The notes: a model not told the origin generated them from the letters alone. Shown: positions 1 through 8,117, counted from the stretch's first letter. The stretch: 64,000 nucleotides of DNA from Limiplasma sp036645955 (GCA_036645955.1 JAVXND010000012.1:1-64000); one strand, 5' to 3'. Numbers and translations: made by a program.

Positions 1-16
1 TGGTGTCCCTACGGGG
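1..16 (+). repeat. Truncated palindromic repeat at window edge
   Basis: The first bases match the right half of the repeat core (TGGTGTCCCTAC followed by a G run) seen complete at 40-98 and 772-828. The rest of the copy lies outside the window. Confidence 0.6.
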
Positions 17-39
17 GGCGGTGCGGGGTGACAATTCCG

Positions 40-98
40 TGGGGGGGCGAGCATTGCTTGGCGGGGGCGGACACCATGTATGGTGTCCCTACAGGGTT
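40..98 (+). repeat. Dispersed ~58-bp repeat with palindromic core, copy 1
   Basis: A G-rich left part leads into a 20-bp perfect palindrome at 69-88 (half-site GGACACCATG), then CCCTACAGGG. The same order recurs at 772-828 and, diverged, at 841-899. An inverted copy is at 298-345. Confidence 0.75.
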
Positions 99-297
99 AT
101 TTGTACAAGGATGGGGTACGGAGCGGAGCCAGCGCCGGTTGCATGAGGTGCGTATTTGCGGCGACCCATTCGCGAGGTCGGAGCGGTCAAGACCGTTCCC
201 TCCTAGGGTAGCGGAGAAAATCCGGCACATGGCAGAGCTTGCGATTGTATAGCAGCATGTTTTACCTGCCGCTTTTTGTCACGAATGCTACGTTCCG

Positions 298-345
298 TGT
301 AGGGACACCATATATGGTGTCCGCCCAGTTGGCGTTAGCTCCCAT
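298..345 (-). repeat. Dispersed ~58-bp repeat, inverted copy
   Basis: The palindromic core is at 303-322 (half-site GGACACCATA). It is preceded by GTAG and followed by the complement of the G-rich flank seen in the other copies, so this copy lies in opposite orientation. Confidence 0.7.
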
Positions 346-436
346 TGATTTATACTAAGGTGCATTGCCATATCATAAACCAGTCCTGCATGACTGCCGC
401 CGCCCGCAGTCAATCCACATTGCAAAAGCAAAATGG

Positions 437-479
437 CTGCCACAAAACCCGTGCATGCAAAGCCATGCAACTGTGGCAG
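437..479. repeat. Two-level inverted repeat (hairpin)
   Basis: The outer arms CTGCCACA (437-444) and TGTGGCAG (472-479) pair perfectly. Inside them TGCATG and CATGCA pair again, giving a two-stage stem-loop. No U run follows and no gene ends here, so it is not an obvious terminator. Confidence 0.55.
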
Positions 480-512
480 AGCGCCGCTCCCAAGGGCGGC
501 GATAGCAACGGA

Positions 513-624
513 AAGCAAAAACCCTGCGAATGAATGATGAGGATCAGGGCGAGCGTGGGCGGTCCCCGAACCGCCCAAATAGCGAGACCCCTCATCATTC
601 ATCCGCATCAAGGGGTTTTTGCTT
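513..624. repeat. Large multi-stem inverted repeat (MITE-like or structured RNA)
   Basis: The arms AAGCAAAAACCC (513-524) and GGGTTTTTGCTT (613-624) pair. Within them TGCG pairs with CGCA, and AATGATGAGG pairs with CCTCATCATT. The centre carries a further 7-bp GGGCGGT/ACCGCCC hairpin. The total is about 112 nt with roughly 30 paired positions per arm. No open frame or transposase accompanies it. Confidence 0.6.
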
Positions 625-771
625 GGAGTGCGTGCCGCTGTTTTCTGCAAACTCTTTTGCGGAGATGTGCCCGTGTGGGGGGCAGTCCCCACGCCAGTGG
701 CGCGGAAAGCCATTTCCGCAATCGCCCGTTCCCCCCGCAGGGGGATACAGCGGCGCAGAATGCCAAATCCG

Positions 772-828
772 CAAGGGGGCGAACCTCGCTAGTTGGGGGC
801 GGACACCATGTATGGTGTCCCTACAGGG
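772..828 (+). repeat. Dispersed ~58-bp repeat, copy 3
   Basis: This is nearly the same as copy 1. A G-rich flank is followed by the palindromic core at 801-820 and CCCTACAGGG. Confidence 0.75.
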
Positions 829-840
829 AACGGTGCTTCG

Positions 841-899
841 GTGGGGGGGTGAACCCTGCCAGGTAAGGGGGAGGCACCACATAGGGTGCCCACACAGGG
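841..899 (+). repeat. Dispersed ~58-bp repeat, degenerate copy 4
   Basis: The order of elements matches copies 1 and 3: a G run, GAACCCTGCC, another G run, a palindrome (GGCACC...GGGTGCC, 873-890) and ACAGGG. The core has diverged but kept its dyad symmetry, so compensating changes are visible. Confidence 0.6.
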
Positions 900-916
900 T
901 TTGTGACAACCATAGC

Positions 917-968
917 AAAGCGCCCCCATCCCATGCGATTGATCGCATCATGGATAGGGGCGCTTTGT
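917..968 (-). terminator. Hairpin downstream of the S41 protease gene
   Basis: The 11-bp arms CAAAGCGCCCC (917-927) and GGGGCGCTTTG (958-968) pair perfectly, with an inner GCGAT/ATCGC stem. The hairpin starts 17 nt past the stop of the gene at 986 and probably marks its 3' end. No strong U run follows on the minus strand, so it may stabilise the mRNA rather than terminate on its own. Confidence 0.5.
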
Positions 969-985
969 AATGGCTTTGTTTTTTG

Positions 986-2215
986 TTATTTGGGCAACTT
1001 CTCCAAGGCTACTTCATAGGCCTTTTTCAGCTGCAAATCATTCAAATCACCAAGCTCGTACATGGTGGTATCGCCCTCGGGCAGCTCTGCAAGAATATCG
1101 GGGGTTATGCCCACCTTATGCACCTCGTGGCCGTTGGGGGTATAGTACTGCGCTACGGTGAGCTGCATGCCCGCGCCTCGCTTGCCCACAGGCAGTACAT
1201 ATTGCACAACGCCCTTACCAAAGGTTTTAACGCCCACAATGGTTGCACGCTCGCGATCCTGCAATGCACCGGCAAGAATTTCGCTTGCAGAGGCGGAGTT
1301 TTCGTTTACCAGCACCACAAGGGGAATATCGGATTGACCGTTCTTGGTGGTGTAGTACTCGGTACTGCCATCGCGATAAACCAATGAAGCTACAGGGCCT
1401 TCGGGCAGGAAAATATCCGCAAGCTTCGCGGCATCATCCACCCAACCGCCCGGGTTATCGCGCAAATCAATCAGCAATACTTTTGCACCTTGCTTGAGCA
1501 ATTCATCCATTTGAACCTTGAATGCGGTACTGCAATCGCCGCTGAATTCGTAAAGGGAGATGTAGCCGATATCGTTTTCAAGCATGCAGCTATTGACCCA
1601 ATTGACATGCACATTTGCGCGCGCCACTACAAAATCCAGAAGCTGATCGCCTCTGCGCACAGAAACGTTGACCGTTTCACCTGTTTTACCGCGCATGATA
1701 TTAACCGCGTCTTGCAGACTGGCCGCCGTAACGGCTAAATCATTCACGGTGGTGAGCACGTCGCCTTTTCGAATGCCAACCTCCAAAGCGGGGCTATTCA
1801 AAAACACACGGCTGATGGTACACAAGCCCGTTTCATAATTGGCCATGATTTGAATGCCAACGCCTGCGTATTCGCCCTTGTCATCCTCCCACATGCCCGC
1901 GTATTGTTCAGGCGTGTAGAAAAACGTGTAGGGATCCTCCAAACCATACAGCAGACCCATTTCGGCACCATTGAGCATGGCTTGTTCGTCAGGTTCCTTG
2001 TAAAAATACTGATCTACGACGGTTTTTATTTCGTCAAGCTCGGCGTATTTTTGGAGCCTTTCATATTCCTCGCGGCTGATGGTGACCGTTTCGCCGCTTT
2101 CCCCGCCTACAGTGTCAGAAACAGAGGTAGGCAACAGTGCGCAGCTTGTCATCATCAAAGAAACCATGATGAGCATGGAGAGCAGCTTCATACCAGCTTG
2201 AGAATGATGTTTCAT
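986..2215 (-). CDS. S41 family C-terminal processing protease (CtpA-like lipoprotein)
   Basis: This 409-residue protein is a serine endoprotease of the S41/C-terminal processing family, acting outside the cytoplasmic membrane. An N-terminal hydrophobic segment ends in LMMTSC, a plausible lipobox, so it is probably lipid-anchored. A PDZ domain lies near residues 115-200 (motifs YAGVGIQI and GIRKGDVL). The protease domain follows with LRDNPGG, the nucleophile serine in NSASASEIL and the general-base lysine in FGKG. The ATG at 2215 is preceded by GAGGCG at about 11 nt. A later ATG at 2191 has no ribosome site. The gene stands alone, with a hairpin downstream. Confidence 0.9.
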   Translation of the reverse strand: MKHHSQAGMKLLSMLIMVSLMMTSCALLPTSVSDTVGGESGETVTISREEYERLQKYAELDEIKTVVDQYFYKEPDEQAMLNGAEMGLLYGLEDPYTFFYTPEQYAGMWEDDKGEYAGVGIQIMANYETGLCTISRVFLNSPALEVGIRKGDVLTTVNDLAVTAASLQDAVNIMRGKTGETVNVSVRRGDQLLDFVVARANVHVNWVNSCMLENDIGYISLYEFSGDCSTAFKVQMDELLKQGAKVLLIDLRDNPGGWVDDAAKLADIFLPEGPVASLVYRDGSTEYYTTKNGQSDIPLVVLVNENSASASEILAGALQDRERATIVGVKTFGKGVVQYVLPVGKRGAGMQLTVAQYYTPNGHEVHKVGITPDILAELPEGDTTMYELGDLNDLQLKKAYEVALEKLPK

Positions 2216-2248
2216 TTAAGAAAACGCCTCATTTCATGATCCTAAGGA

Positions 2249-3319
2249 TCAGTAAATCTGCTTGGGCTTTTCCAAACCGCATTTTTTAAGCTCGTAGAGG
2301 ATTTTGAAGGTGACTGCATCATCGAAGTGGCGCAGATCCAAACCTGTTTGCCGCTGCACCTTATCCAAACGGTACACCAAGGTGTTGCGGTGGATAAAGA
2401 GCTGACGAGCGGTGTCGGAAAGGTTCAAATCCTTGCGGAAGAACATTTCGATGGTTTGCAGCATTTCATCGTTGAAGAGCTTAGCGGTTTTGCGGTTAAA
2501 GAGAAGCGTGTGGTAATGCATGCCTTCTTCCTGCGAAACGTTCATTAAAAAACGTTCCAGCATCAGGCGGCGAAACACATGAATGCTTGCATCGGTGCTG
2601 AAAATGCGGCCAACCTCCATTGCACGCTTGGCCTCTACAAAGCTTTCCCCAAGCTGGGAAAGTGTATGCTTGCTTTCGCCAATGCCTACGGTTGCGGTTT
2701 GCACGGCTTCTTCCATCAGGGTTTCCTGCACAGCAAGCGCAAATTGATGAAGCTCGTCCGAACCGTCAATCCCTTCCATATCCTTGATGAGCGCTACGGT
2801 ATGGCGGTTCATTTCAACAAGCACGTCTGAATCCGATAGCGGAATAAGCTCGCCAAGGGTTGCATATGCGCTTGCTTTTTCTGTTTGCTCAATTTGGAAC
2901 AGCATTACACAGCGTTCCATTTCAAGCGGAATTTGATGCTCGCTTGCGCGGGTGATTAAATCTGTACCCGTCAGCTCTTGCTTTAACGCACGGCGATAAA
3001 CATCGCTGTGGCTTTCGATGGATAGACTGCTTTTGAACATGCTCATGAGCATGGCATCGGTTACACAAAGCAAATCTTCAATGCCGTTAAAATGATCGGG
3101 CGCAAGTAGAAACATGGGCGGATTCATATCCAGCACGCGGAAATAGCGGTTGCTTACATGATGATTAAGACCTGGGGCGAGCACATTTGTAGGTAATGTA
3201 ACGTTTTCGCCTTCTTCGGGCACCAGACATGCACCGTTGGAATCTAATAATTGAATGGGGGCACTCAAGCTATCAAATACCTTTGCAATTCGTTTGATGT
3301 ATCTTTTTTCGATATACAC
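2249..3319 (-). CDS. PucR/CdaR-type transcriptional regulator
   Basis: This 356-residue cytoplasmic regulator has the layout of the PucR/CdaR group: an N-terminal sensor-like part, a central GGDEF-like domain, and a C-terminal helix-turn-helix near residues 300-345 (LSDTARQLFIHRNTLVYR). The start is taken at a GTG because AGAGGAG lies 8 nt upstream; an in-frame TTG at 3337 has no such site. Members of this family often control purine, sugar diacid or amino acid catabolism. The target here is unknown, and the neighbours are a protease and an ABC importer. Its own promoter is visible upstream. Confidence 0.85.
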   Translation of the reverse strand: MYIEKRYIKRIAKVFDSLSAPIQLLDSNGACLVPEEGENVTLPTNVLAPGLNHHVSNRYFRVLDMNPPMFLLAPDHFNGIEDLLCVTDAMLMSMFKSSLSIESHSDVYRRALKQELTGTDLITRASEHQIPLEMERCVMLFQIEQTEKASAYATLGELIPLSDSDVLVEMNRHTVALIKDMEGIDGSDELHQFALAVQETLMEEAVQTATVGIGESKHTLSQLGESFVEAKRAMEVGRIFSTDASIHVFRRLMLERFLMNVSQEEGMHYHTLLFNRKTAKLFNDEMLQTIEMFFRKDLNLSDTARQLFIHRNTLVYRLDKVQRQTGLDLRHFDDAVTFKILYELKKCGLEKPKQIY

Positions 3320-3366
3320 TGCGGTAGCTCCTCTCAATGGACGTCTTTTGCAAAAACGCCATTCTG

Positions 3367-3395
3367 ATTATACCATAACCGCAAGCAGGTGAAAA
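3367..3395 (-). promoter_or_regulatory. Sigma-A type promoter of the PucR-type regulator
   Basis: On the minus strand TTTTCA (3395-3390), a 17-nt spacer and TATAAT (3372-3367) lie about 50 nt before the GTG start. Confidence 0.65.
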
Positions 3396-3427
3396 GCATA
3401 TCTCCGCTTTTTACAAGGTTGTTATGA

Positions 3428-3456
3428 AAAAACGAAAAATTCGGAGCACTTCGCTC
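3428..3456 (-). terminator. Possible weak terminator of the ABC importer operon
   Basis: Past the ATPase stop the minus strand shows a short GAGC/GCTC hairpin, then CGAATTTTTCG and a run of T. The stem is only 4-5 bp, so this is tentative. Confidence 0.3.
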
Positions 3457-3469
3457 TTTGTTTCGATTT

Positions 3470-4054
3470 TCATTGTACTGCCTCCATTTGAAGCAAATGC
3501 CCGTTGGCATGGTGCGTTTCTTCTGTATCGTGGGTCACCGCAAGCACGGTAACGCCTTTGCAGTGCTGGTGTACATAATCAATGACCACTTGCTTGGTTT
3601 GTTCGTCCAAGCCCTTGTAAGCCTCGTCTAACAGCAATAGCTGTGGGCGATACATGACCGCGCGTGCAATGGCTACGCGCCGCTTCATACCCCCGCTTAA
3701 TGTGCGAACGGGCGCATCAAAGCAGTCTTTAAGACCCAGCAGGCTCAATTCCCGCCGAATATCCGCATCCCGCACCTCGTGGCCGCAAACCAGCCGCACA
3801 TTGGAAACAGCCGAAAAATCTTCACAAAGGCGGTCCTCCTGAAAAACGCAGGAAATGCGCTTGGGCAAACCGTCAATTGTACCCGCATCTATGGATACAA
3901 AGCCCATTAAGATGTGGAGCAGGGTGGTTTTGCCACAGCCTGATTTGCCCATGAGGTAAGTGGTTTCACCTGCGGGGAAAATATGGCTGAAATGCGAAAG
4001 TACAATTTTTTGATCATAGGCCTTGCATACATCGGAAACCACAAGATTTGTCAT
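3470..4054 (-). CDS. ABC transporter ATP-binding protein (nitrate/sulfonate/taurine-type)
   Basis: This short 194-residue ATPase energises the importer encoded with it. Walker A (GKSGCGKTT), the signature (LSGGMKRR) and Walker B (LLLLDEAYKGLD) are all visible. The usual DEP of Walker B reads DEA, a mild oddity. It overlaps the permease gene by 4 nt (ATGA), so the two are translationally coupled, and GGAG lies 6 nt before the ATG. Family and context fit a SsuB/TauB-like subunit, but the substrate cannot be inferred from sequence. Confidence 0.88.
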   Translation of the reverse strand: MTNLVVSDVCKAYDQKIVLSHFSHIFPAGETTYLMGKSGCGKTTLLHILMGFVSIDAGTIDGLPKRISCVFQEDRLCEDFSAVSNVRLVCGHEVRDADIRRELSLLGLKDCFDAPVRTLSGGMKRRVAIARAVMYRPQLLLLDEAYKGLDEQTKQVVIDYVHQHCKGVTVLAVTHDTEETHHANGHLLQMEAVQ

Positions 4055-4806
4055 AGCCGCTCCAATCTGCGGTAGAAAAGCCGCAAAAGCATCATGAAAA
4101 GCTTTTCAAACACTACGCTCATGAGCACAATCATGACTGTCCACGCAAATAAATCAGCGGTGTTCAGGTAAATTTTTGCCTCATACAGGCGTTCCCCAAT
4201 GGAACCGGTGGGTATGCCAATGACCTCGGCGGCAATGCCCGCCTTCCACGCTATGCCAAAGGACGCGCCGCAAGCGCTTAAAATAAAAGGCTTTAATTGA
4301 GGCAGCTCAATATAAAAAAGCCGCTTATAGGCGGAAACATGAAAAAGCTTGGCCATTTCAAGCATTTTACGATCTGTATTTCGAAGTCCCGTGAGCACAT
4401 TTGCATAAATAATGGGGAATACCATTAAAAAAGAAATGAAAACCGACAATTGCCCCGATGTGAGCCAGATGAGTGCGATGATGATGAACGAAGCCACAGG
4501 CACGGACTTGATGGTGAGCACATAAGGCCAAAGAAAAATCTCCACCAAGCGAAAGCGTGCCGCCAACCCGCCCAGCAAGGCGCCTAGCAAAAACGCAAGC
4601 AAAAAACCCCCGACAATGCGGGTGCAGGAGTACAGGAGGGAGGCGGCAAAGCCATTTTCCTGCCAAATGGTGGTAAGCCGCATGAGCACGGTAATGGGTG
4701 AAACCATCAACAGCTTTTGATCCACACACATGGAAATGAGTTGCCAAAGCATCAGTGCAAAAAGCACTGATGCTAGTAGCGCCCATTTTTGATGCTTACT
4801 TGGCAT
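4051..4806 (-). CDS. ABC transporter permease (SsuC/TauC-like)
   Basis: This is a 251-residue membrane subunit with about six hydrophobic segments. The cytoplasmic loop that contacts the ATPase reads EMAKLFHVSAYKRLFYIEL, followed by a segment with AWKAGIAAEVIG, as in sulfonate/taurine/nitrate permeases. The start at 4806 (MPSKHQKW) is preferred. It overlaps the end of the binding-protein gene by about 11 nt, whereas the longer frame to 4872 would run 77 nt into that gene. The operon order is binding protein, permease, ATPase. Confidence 0.85.
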   Translation of the reverse strand: MPSKHQKWALLASVLFALMLWQLISMCVDQKLLMVSPITVLMRLTTIWQENGFAASLLYSCTRIVGGFLLAFLLGALLGGLAARFRLVEIFLWPYVLTIKSVPVASFIIIALIWLTSGQLSVFISFLMVFPIIYANVLTGLRNTDRKMLEMAKLFHVSAYKRLFYIELPQLKPFILSACGASFGIAWKAGIAAEVIGIPTGSIGERLYEAKIYLNTADLFAWTVMIVLMSVVFEKLFMMLLRLFYRRLERL

Positions 4807-5773
4807 AGTAGAAATCATCGCTTGGTAGCTTGCCGCCCACAGCCTCGGGCTTTTGAGCAAACAAGACTTCAAAATATCCTTGCGTGGCCGCCTTCATATC
4901 CGCGCCAGAGATGCAAACAATGTTGCAGGCAGGAATGGCTTTTTGGGCAATGGGCGCCTTTACAATGCCGTATTTTTCAACCAGCTTTGCGCCTTCCTCT
5001 ACGTTTGCGTTAATCCACTCCGCAGAAGCTTGATATTCTTGCAGAAATTGTGCCACGGCTTCGGGGTTTTCCTCAACAAATGCTTTGCGAGCAATCAAGC
5101 CTGCGGTTACAAGCAAGCTGTCACCCTCAAGCGCTTCCCATTCCTTGTTTAAATCCAGTGCAATGCTTAAGCCCTCTACTTGCGCTTGCGCAACGGTAAC
5201 GAAGGGCTGCGGAAGCATGGCAACGGCATGCTCCTTTGCTGCAAGGTTCGCAACGGTTTCGGTGGGTTCGCTTGTCCATTCCATTTTCACATCGGTATCC
5301 ATGGTAAGACCGTGCTGTGAAAGCAGGTAGGAGAGCACAAACTCAGGCGTGGAACCCTTGCCGGTGGAATAAATGGTTTGTCCCTTTAAATCCTCAATGC
5401 TCTTGATGGTGTTTCCGCCCTTTTCGCAGATGTACATAACCCCAAGGGCGTTGATGGCCAACATTTGCACCGCGCCATCTGTGTTGTTGTACAGAATGGA
5501 GCCCAAATTGGCGGGAACGGCCAAAATATCCAGCTCACCTTTGAGTAATTTCGGCGTGAGCTCATCTGCAGAGCTTGCCATGGTAAACTCGTAGGGGGTA
5601 ACGGTCAGACCCTTTTCACTGTCCTCTAGCAATTTGACCATGCCCATGGTGGTAGGGCCTTTGAGCCCGCCCAAGCGAATGGCGGCAGCATCCTCGGCCA
5701 AAACGGTGCTTGGTAGCATACCCAGAGATACAATCAGGCATAAGCTTAACAGCAGTGCAAAAAACTTTTTCAT
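4796..5773 (-). CDS. ABC transporter substrate-binding protein (NMT1/SsuA-like)
   Basis: This 325-residue secreted binding protein captures the ligand for the adjacent importer. The first 26 residues form a signal peptide ending VLA before EDAAAI. There is no lipobox cysteine, so it appears to be cleaved by signal peptidase I. The mature part has the two-lobe pattern of the NMT1/THI5/SsuA group (ELTPKLLKGELDILAVP; IEDLKGQTIYSTGKGSTPEF). AAGGAGA lies before the ATG. Candidate ligands include sulfonates, thiamine precursors and nucleobase-like compounds; none can be chosen here. Confidence 0.85.
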   Translation of the reverse strand: MKKFFALLLSLCLIVSLGMLPSTVLAEDAAAIRLGGLKGPTTMGMVKLLEDSEKGLTVTPYEFTMASSADELTPKLLKGELDILAVPANLGSILYNNTDGAVQMLAINALGVMYICEKGGNTIKSIEDLKGQTIYSTGKGSTPEFVLSYLLSQHGLTMDTDVKMEWTSEPTETVANLAAKEHAVAMLPQPFVTVAQAQVEGLSIALDLNKEWEALEGDSLLVTAGLIARKAFVEENPEAVAQFLQEYQASAEWINANVEEGAKLVEKYGIVKAPIAQKAIPACNIVCISGADMKAATQGYFEVLFAQKPEAVGGKLPSDDFYYAK

Positions 5774-5831
5774 AGAGGCAACATCTCCTTCAAATCAATC
5801 AGCTGAACCACAAAGAGTATACCATGAAACA

Positions 5832-5861
5832 AATAAAAAAGCGTTGCGGTTGCAACGCTTT
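5832..5861 (-). terminator. Rho-independent terminator of the Crp/Fnr gene
   Basis: A perfect 10-bp stem (AAAGCGTTGC/GCAACGCTTT, loop AACC on the minus strand) runs straight into TTTATTT. It overlaps the stop codon of the regulator gene and separates it from the importer operon. Confidence 0.85.
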
Positions 5862-6528
5862 AATCGTTTGTTTCATGATGTGCACTTAAAATTTGAAATT
5901 CGTTTTTTTGAAATTGCAAAATGCCCTCTGCCTGCATATTGGACAGCTCGCGGGAAAGAGCGCTTCGATCACAGCCCAAAAAAGCCGCCATACTGCTGCG
6001 TTCAAACGGAATGGTAAAAGCACCGCCGTCCTTGCTTGCATATTGAGAAAAAAAGGTGAGGAGCTTATCGCGAATGCTCTTTTTGGAAAGGATCTGGATT
6101 CGCTCATTCATGCTCAAGGTACGGTTGGCAAGCATGGCGGTAAAACGGTTGCAAAGCTCGCACCCCAAGGGGCTTTGTCCGCTATGCATTTTGAGCTTTT
6201 CTGTGCTGAGCCATAGCACGGAAACGTCCGTAGCGGCGCAGATGAGTACAGAAGCCTCCACCCCTAAATAGCACAGAGATTCGCCGAAGGTGTCACCGCC
6301 CTTTACGCTGGCCATGATCATCTGATTTCCGTTGAGGTCGTTCATAGCAACCATCACCACGCCTGAAAGTACAAGCCCGAAACGCGTGAGGGGCATGGAG
6401 ATGCGGTTTAGAAATGCGCCCTTGGGATAGCCTTTTTCGCTTGCGTCAAGGTAGGAAAGCGCCTGCGTAAACTGCGCATCGCCCAGACCTTGAAAAAGCG
6501 GATGTGTACGAATCAAGCGGGTGTTCAT
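5860..6528 (-). CDS. Crp/Fnr family transcriptional regulator
   Basis: This 222-residue regulator has an N-terminal cyclic-nucleotide-binding-type beta-roll (about residues 10-120, with VKGGDTFGESLCYLG) and a C-terminal winged helix-turn-helix (about 150-215, recognition region GCDRSALSRELSNMQ). It lacks the N-terminal cysteine cluster of true Fnr proteins, so it is probably not an iron-sulfur oxygen sensor. The ligand is unknown. It is transcribed toward the importer genes but is separated from them by a strong terminator. The start lies close to a modest GGAG site. Confidence 0.85.
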   Translation of the reverse strand: MNTRLIRTHPLFQGLGDAQFTQALSYLDASEKGYPKGAFLNRISMPLTRFGLVLSGVVMVAMNDLNGNQMIMASVKGGDTFGESLCYLGVEASVLICAATDVSVLWLSTEKLKMHSGQSPLGCELCNRFTAMLANRTLSMNERIQILSKKSIRDKLLTFFSQYASKDGGAFTIPFERSSMAAFLGCDRSALSRELSNMQAEGILQFQKNEFQILSAHHETND

Positions 6529-6592
6529 ATGGCTTTAGAAGCTCCGTTTCTTGAGGGAAGAATGTGCGAAGGCTCATGCTTACTATAGCGCA

Positions 6593-7753
6593 TCAGAGCG
6601 GTTTGTGCAAGAAGGATTGCTTGCCGGAAACCAACCTTTCCACAGCCGCCGCAAGTGCGTCTACATCTTCCTCGGTGTTATAAATGCCCACACTTGCGCG
6701 AATGGCACCCGTGTGAAGCGTTCCCAGCCAGCGATGAATGGAAGGCGCGCAATGCAAGCCTGCACGCAGAGCAAAGCCTTCGGAGGCCAGCGTATCGCAC
6801 AGCTCGCCTGTATCCATAGCACTTGGCACAAAGCTGACCACGCCAACCTTGGGAGCGCTGGCATGCCCTAGCAGGCGGATACCGCGCATGTTTGCAAGAT
6901 GTGTTCTCAAGCGTACTGCAAGCTCATCCTCGTAGGACTCAATTTCTGCGCGATGCTTGAGCGCAAAGCGTGCGCCCACCATCAGCCCCGCAATGCCTGG
7001 CAGATTGGCGGTTCCGCTTTCGTAGCGGTCGGGCAGCTGAGCGGGCTGAAGCATGCTTTCGCTCTGGGAGCCTGTGCCGCCTACAATGAGCGGTCGGGGG
7101 AGCATGCCGCGTCCCAAAGCCAGCACGCCTGTGCCATGCGGCCCAAGCAAGCCTTTGTGGCCAGGCATGGCAATCATGTCTGCTCCCAGCGATTGAAGCG
7201 ATACGTTCGCAATGCCCATGGTCTGCGCGGCATCAACCAGCAATGGCACGCCATAGGGCTTGAGTGCGGCGGACAGCTCCGCTATGGGCTGTACAACCCC
7301 TGTTACGTTGCTGGCGTGGCAAAACACGCATAGCGCGGTTTTGGGGGTGATGGCCGCGCAAAGGGTTTCGGGGGTGATGAGGCCAAGGCTGTTGGGAGCT
7401 AGCTCCTTCACGCGAATGGAGCCAGCCTCCTCAAGCCCTTTGAGCACGCGCATAACGGCATTGTGCTCTGCGTGGGAACAGATGACCTCGTCGCCTTCGT
7501 TTAGGGTGCCCCGTATGGCAATGTTGAGTGCTTCAGTACAATTGGCGGTGAAAATAATGTTTTCTGGCGTAGGTGTACCCAAAGCCTCTGCCAGCAGCTC
7601 GCGGCAATTTTGAATCACCCGCCCGCCGCACAGGGAAAGCTTATGCCCCGAACGCCCCGGATTACCGCCAAGCAAACGCAGAGTACCCGCCATTGCGCGT
7701 GTTACCATAGGCGGTTTGGGAAAAGACGTGGCAGCGTTGTCCAAATAAATCAT
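6593..7753 (-). CDS. Cysteine desulfurase family protein (class V aminotransferase), copy 1
   Basis: This 386-residue PLP enzyme is predicted to release sulfur (or selenium from selenocysteine) as an enzyme-bound persulfide. It begins MIYLDNAATSFPKPP. The PLP lysine is in the MPGHKGLLG motif, and the catalytic cysteine is in RAGLHCAPSIH. The ATG at 7753 is chosen because GGAAGGGGA lies 7 nt upstream, which removes a spurious N-terminal extension. It is divergent from a DUF3343 gene, and the same family pair recurs near 44.6-47.3 kb, suggesting a shared role in sulfur or selenium trafficking. Confidence 0.88.
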   Translation of the reverse strand: MIYLDNAATSFPKPPMVTRAMAGTLRLLGGNPGRSGHKLSLCGGRVIQNCRELLAEALGTPTPENIIFTANCTEALNIAIRGTLNEGDEVICSHAEHNAVMRVLKGLEEAGSIRVKELAPNSLGLITPETLCAAITPKTALCVFCHASNVTGVVQPIAELSAALKPYGVPLLVDAAQTMGIANVSLQSLGADMIAMPGHKGLLGPHGTGVLALGRGMLPRPLIVGGTGSQSESMLQPAQLPDRYESGTANLPGIAGLMVGARFALKHRAEIESYEDELAVRLRTHLANMRGIRLLGHASAPKVGVVSFVPSAMDTGELCDTLASEGFALRAGLHCAPSIHRWLGTLHTGAIRASVGIYNTEEDVDALAAAVERLVSGKQSFLHKPL

Positions 7754-7834
7754 TTCAAAATCCCCTTCCGACATCCTCACACCCGCACGCGGGTTGCCGT
7801 ATACTGTATGAGGAAGAAAGGGGGATATGAACCC

Positions 7835-8101
7835 ATGAGGGAAGCATTTGGCATTGCGTCGTTTCGCTCGCGCCAACAGGTGCTCAAGTTTGAAAGCGTG
7901 CTTCGCCGCGCGGGGGTTCGCGTGTCGGTCATTACCACGCCAAGGGACGTGGCGGTCGGCTGCGGCTTGAGCATCCGCTTTGAGCTTTGCGATTCCGAGC
8001 GGGTAGCGCAGGTTTATGATCAACTGCGCTTACCCAACTTGATTGGCTTTTACCGCGTGGAGCGGGAAGATAACCAGCGCACGGTAACAAGGCCGCTTTA
8101 A
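7835..8101 (+). CDS. DUF3343 putative Se/S carrier-like protein, copy 1
   Basis: This 88-residue protein belongs to the DUF3343 family of putative selenium/sulfur carrier-like proteins. It shows the expected FRSRQQVLKFES start and a single-cysteine GCGLSIRF motif near residue 45. The ATG at 7835 has AAAGGGGG 10-11 nt upstream. Pairing with a divergent cysteine desulfurase supports a carrier or accessory role, but no activity has been established from this sequence. Compared with copy 2 at 47064 it lacks the CGTC cysteine pair. Confidence 0.8.
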   Translation: MREAFGIASFRSRQQVLKFESVLRRAGVRVSVITTPRDVAVGCGLSIRFELCDSERVAQVYDQLRLPNLIGFYRVEREDNQRTVTRPL

Positions 8102-8117
8102 TACGAATCTAAGTCTA

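Larger units (their letters stand above)
1..985. other. Gene-free repeat and hairpin region
   Basis: No convincing coding sequence is seen in this stretch on either strand. The open frames present are short, G/C-rich and run through repeats. It holds copies of a roughly 58-bp repeat centred on a palindromic core, a 43-nt hairpin at 437-479, a large inverted repeat at 513-624, and a hairpin at 917-968 that probably ends the protease gene. It looks like an intergenic region that accumulates dispersed repeats. Confidence 0.7.

Noticed and set aside
1..899. CRISPR array
   Set aside because: The repeats are unevenly spaced, one is inverted, they carry a dyad core with conserved flanks rather than unique spacers, and no cas gene is near.
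288..970. Several 60-146 codon frames in the first kilobase
   Set aside because: They run through repeats and hairpins, overlap one another on both strands and resemble no family.
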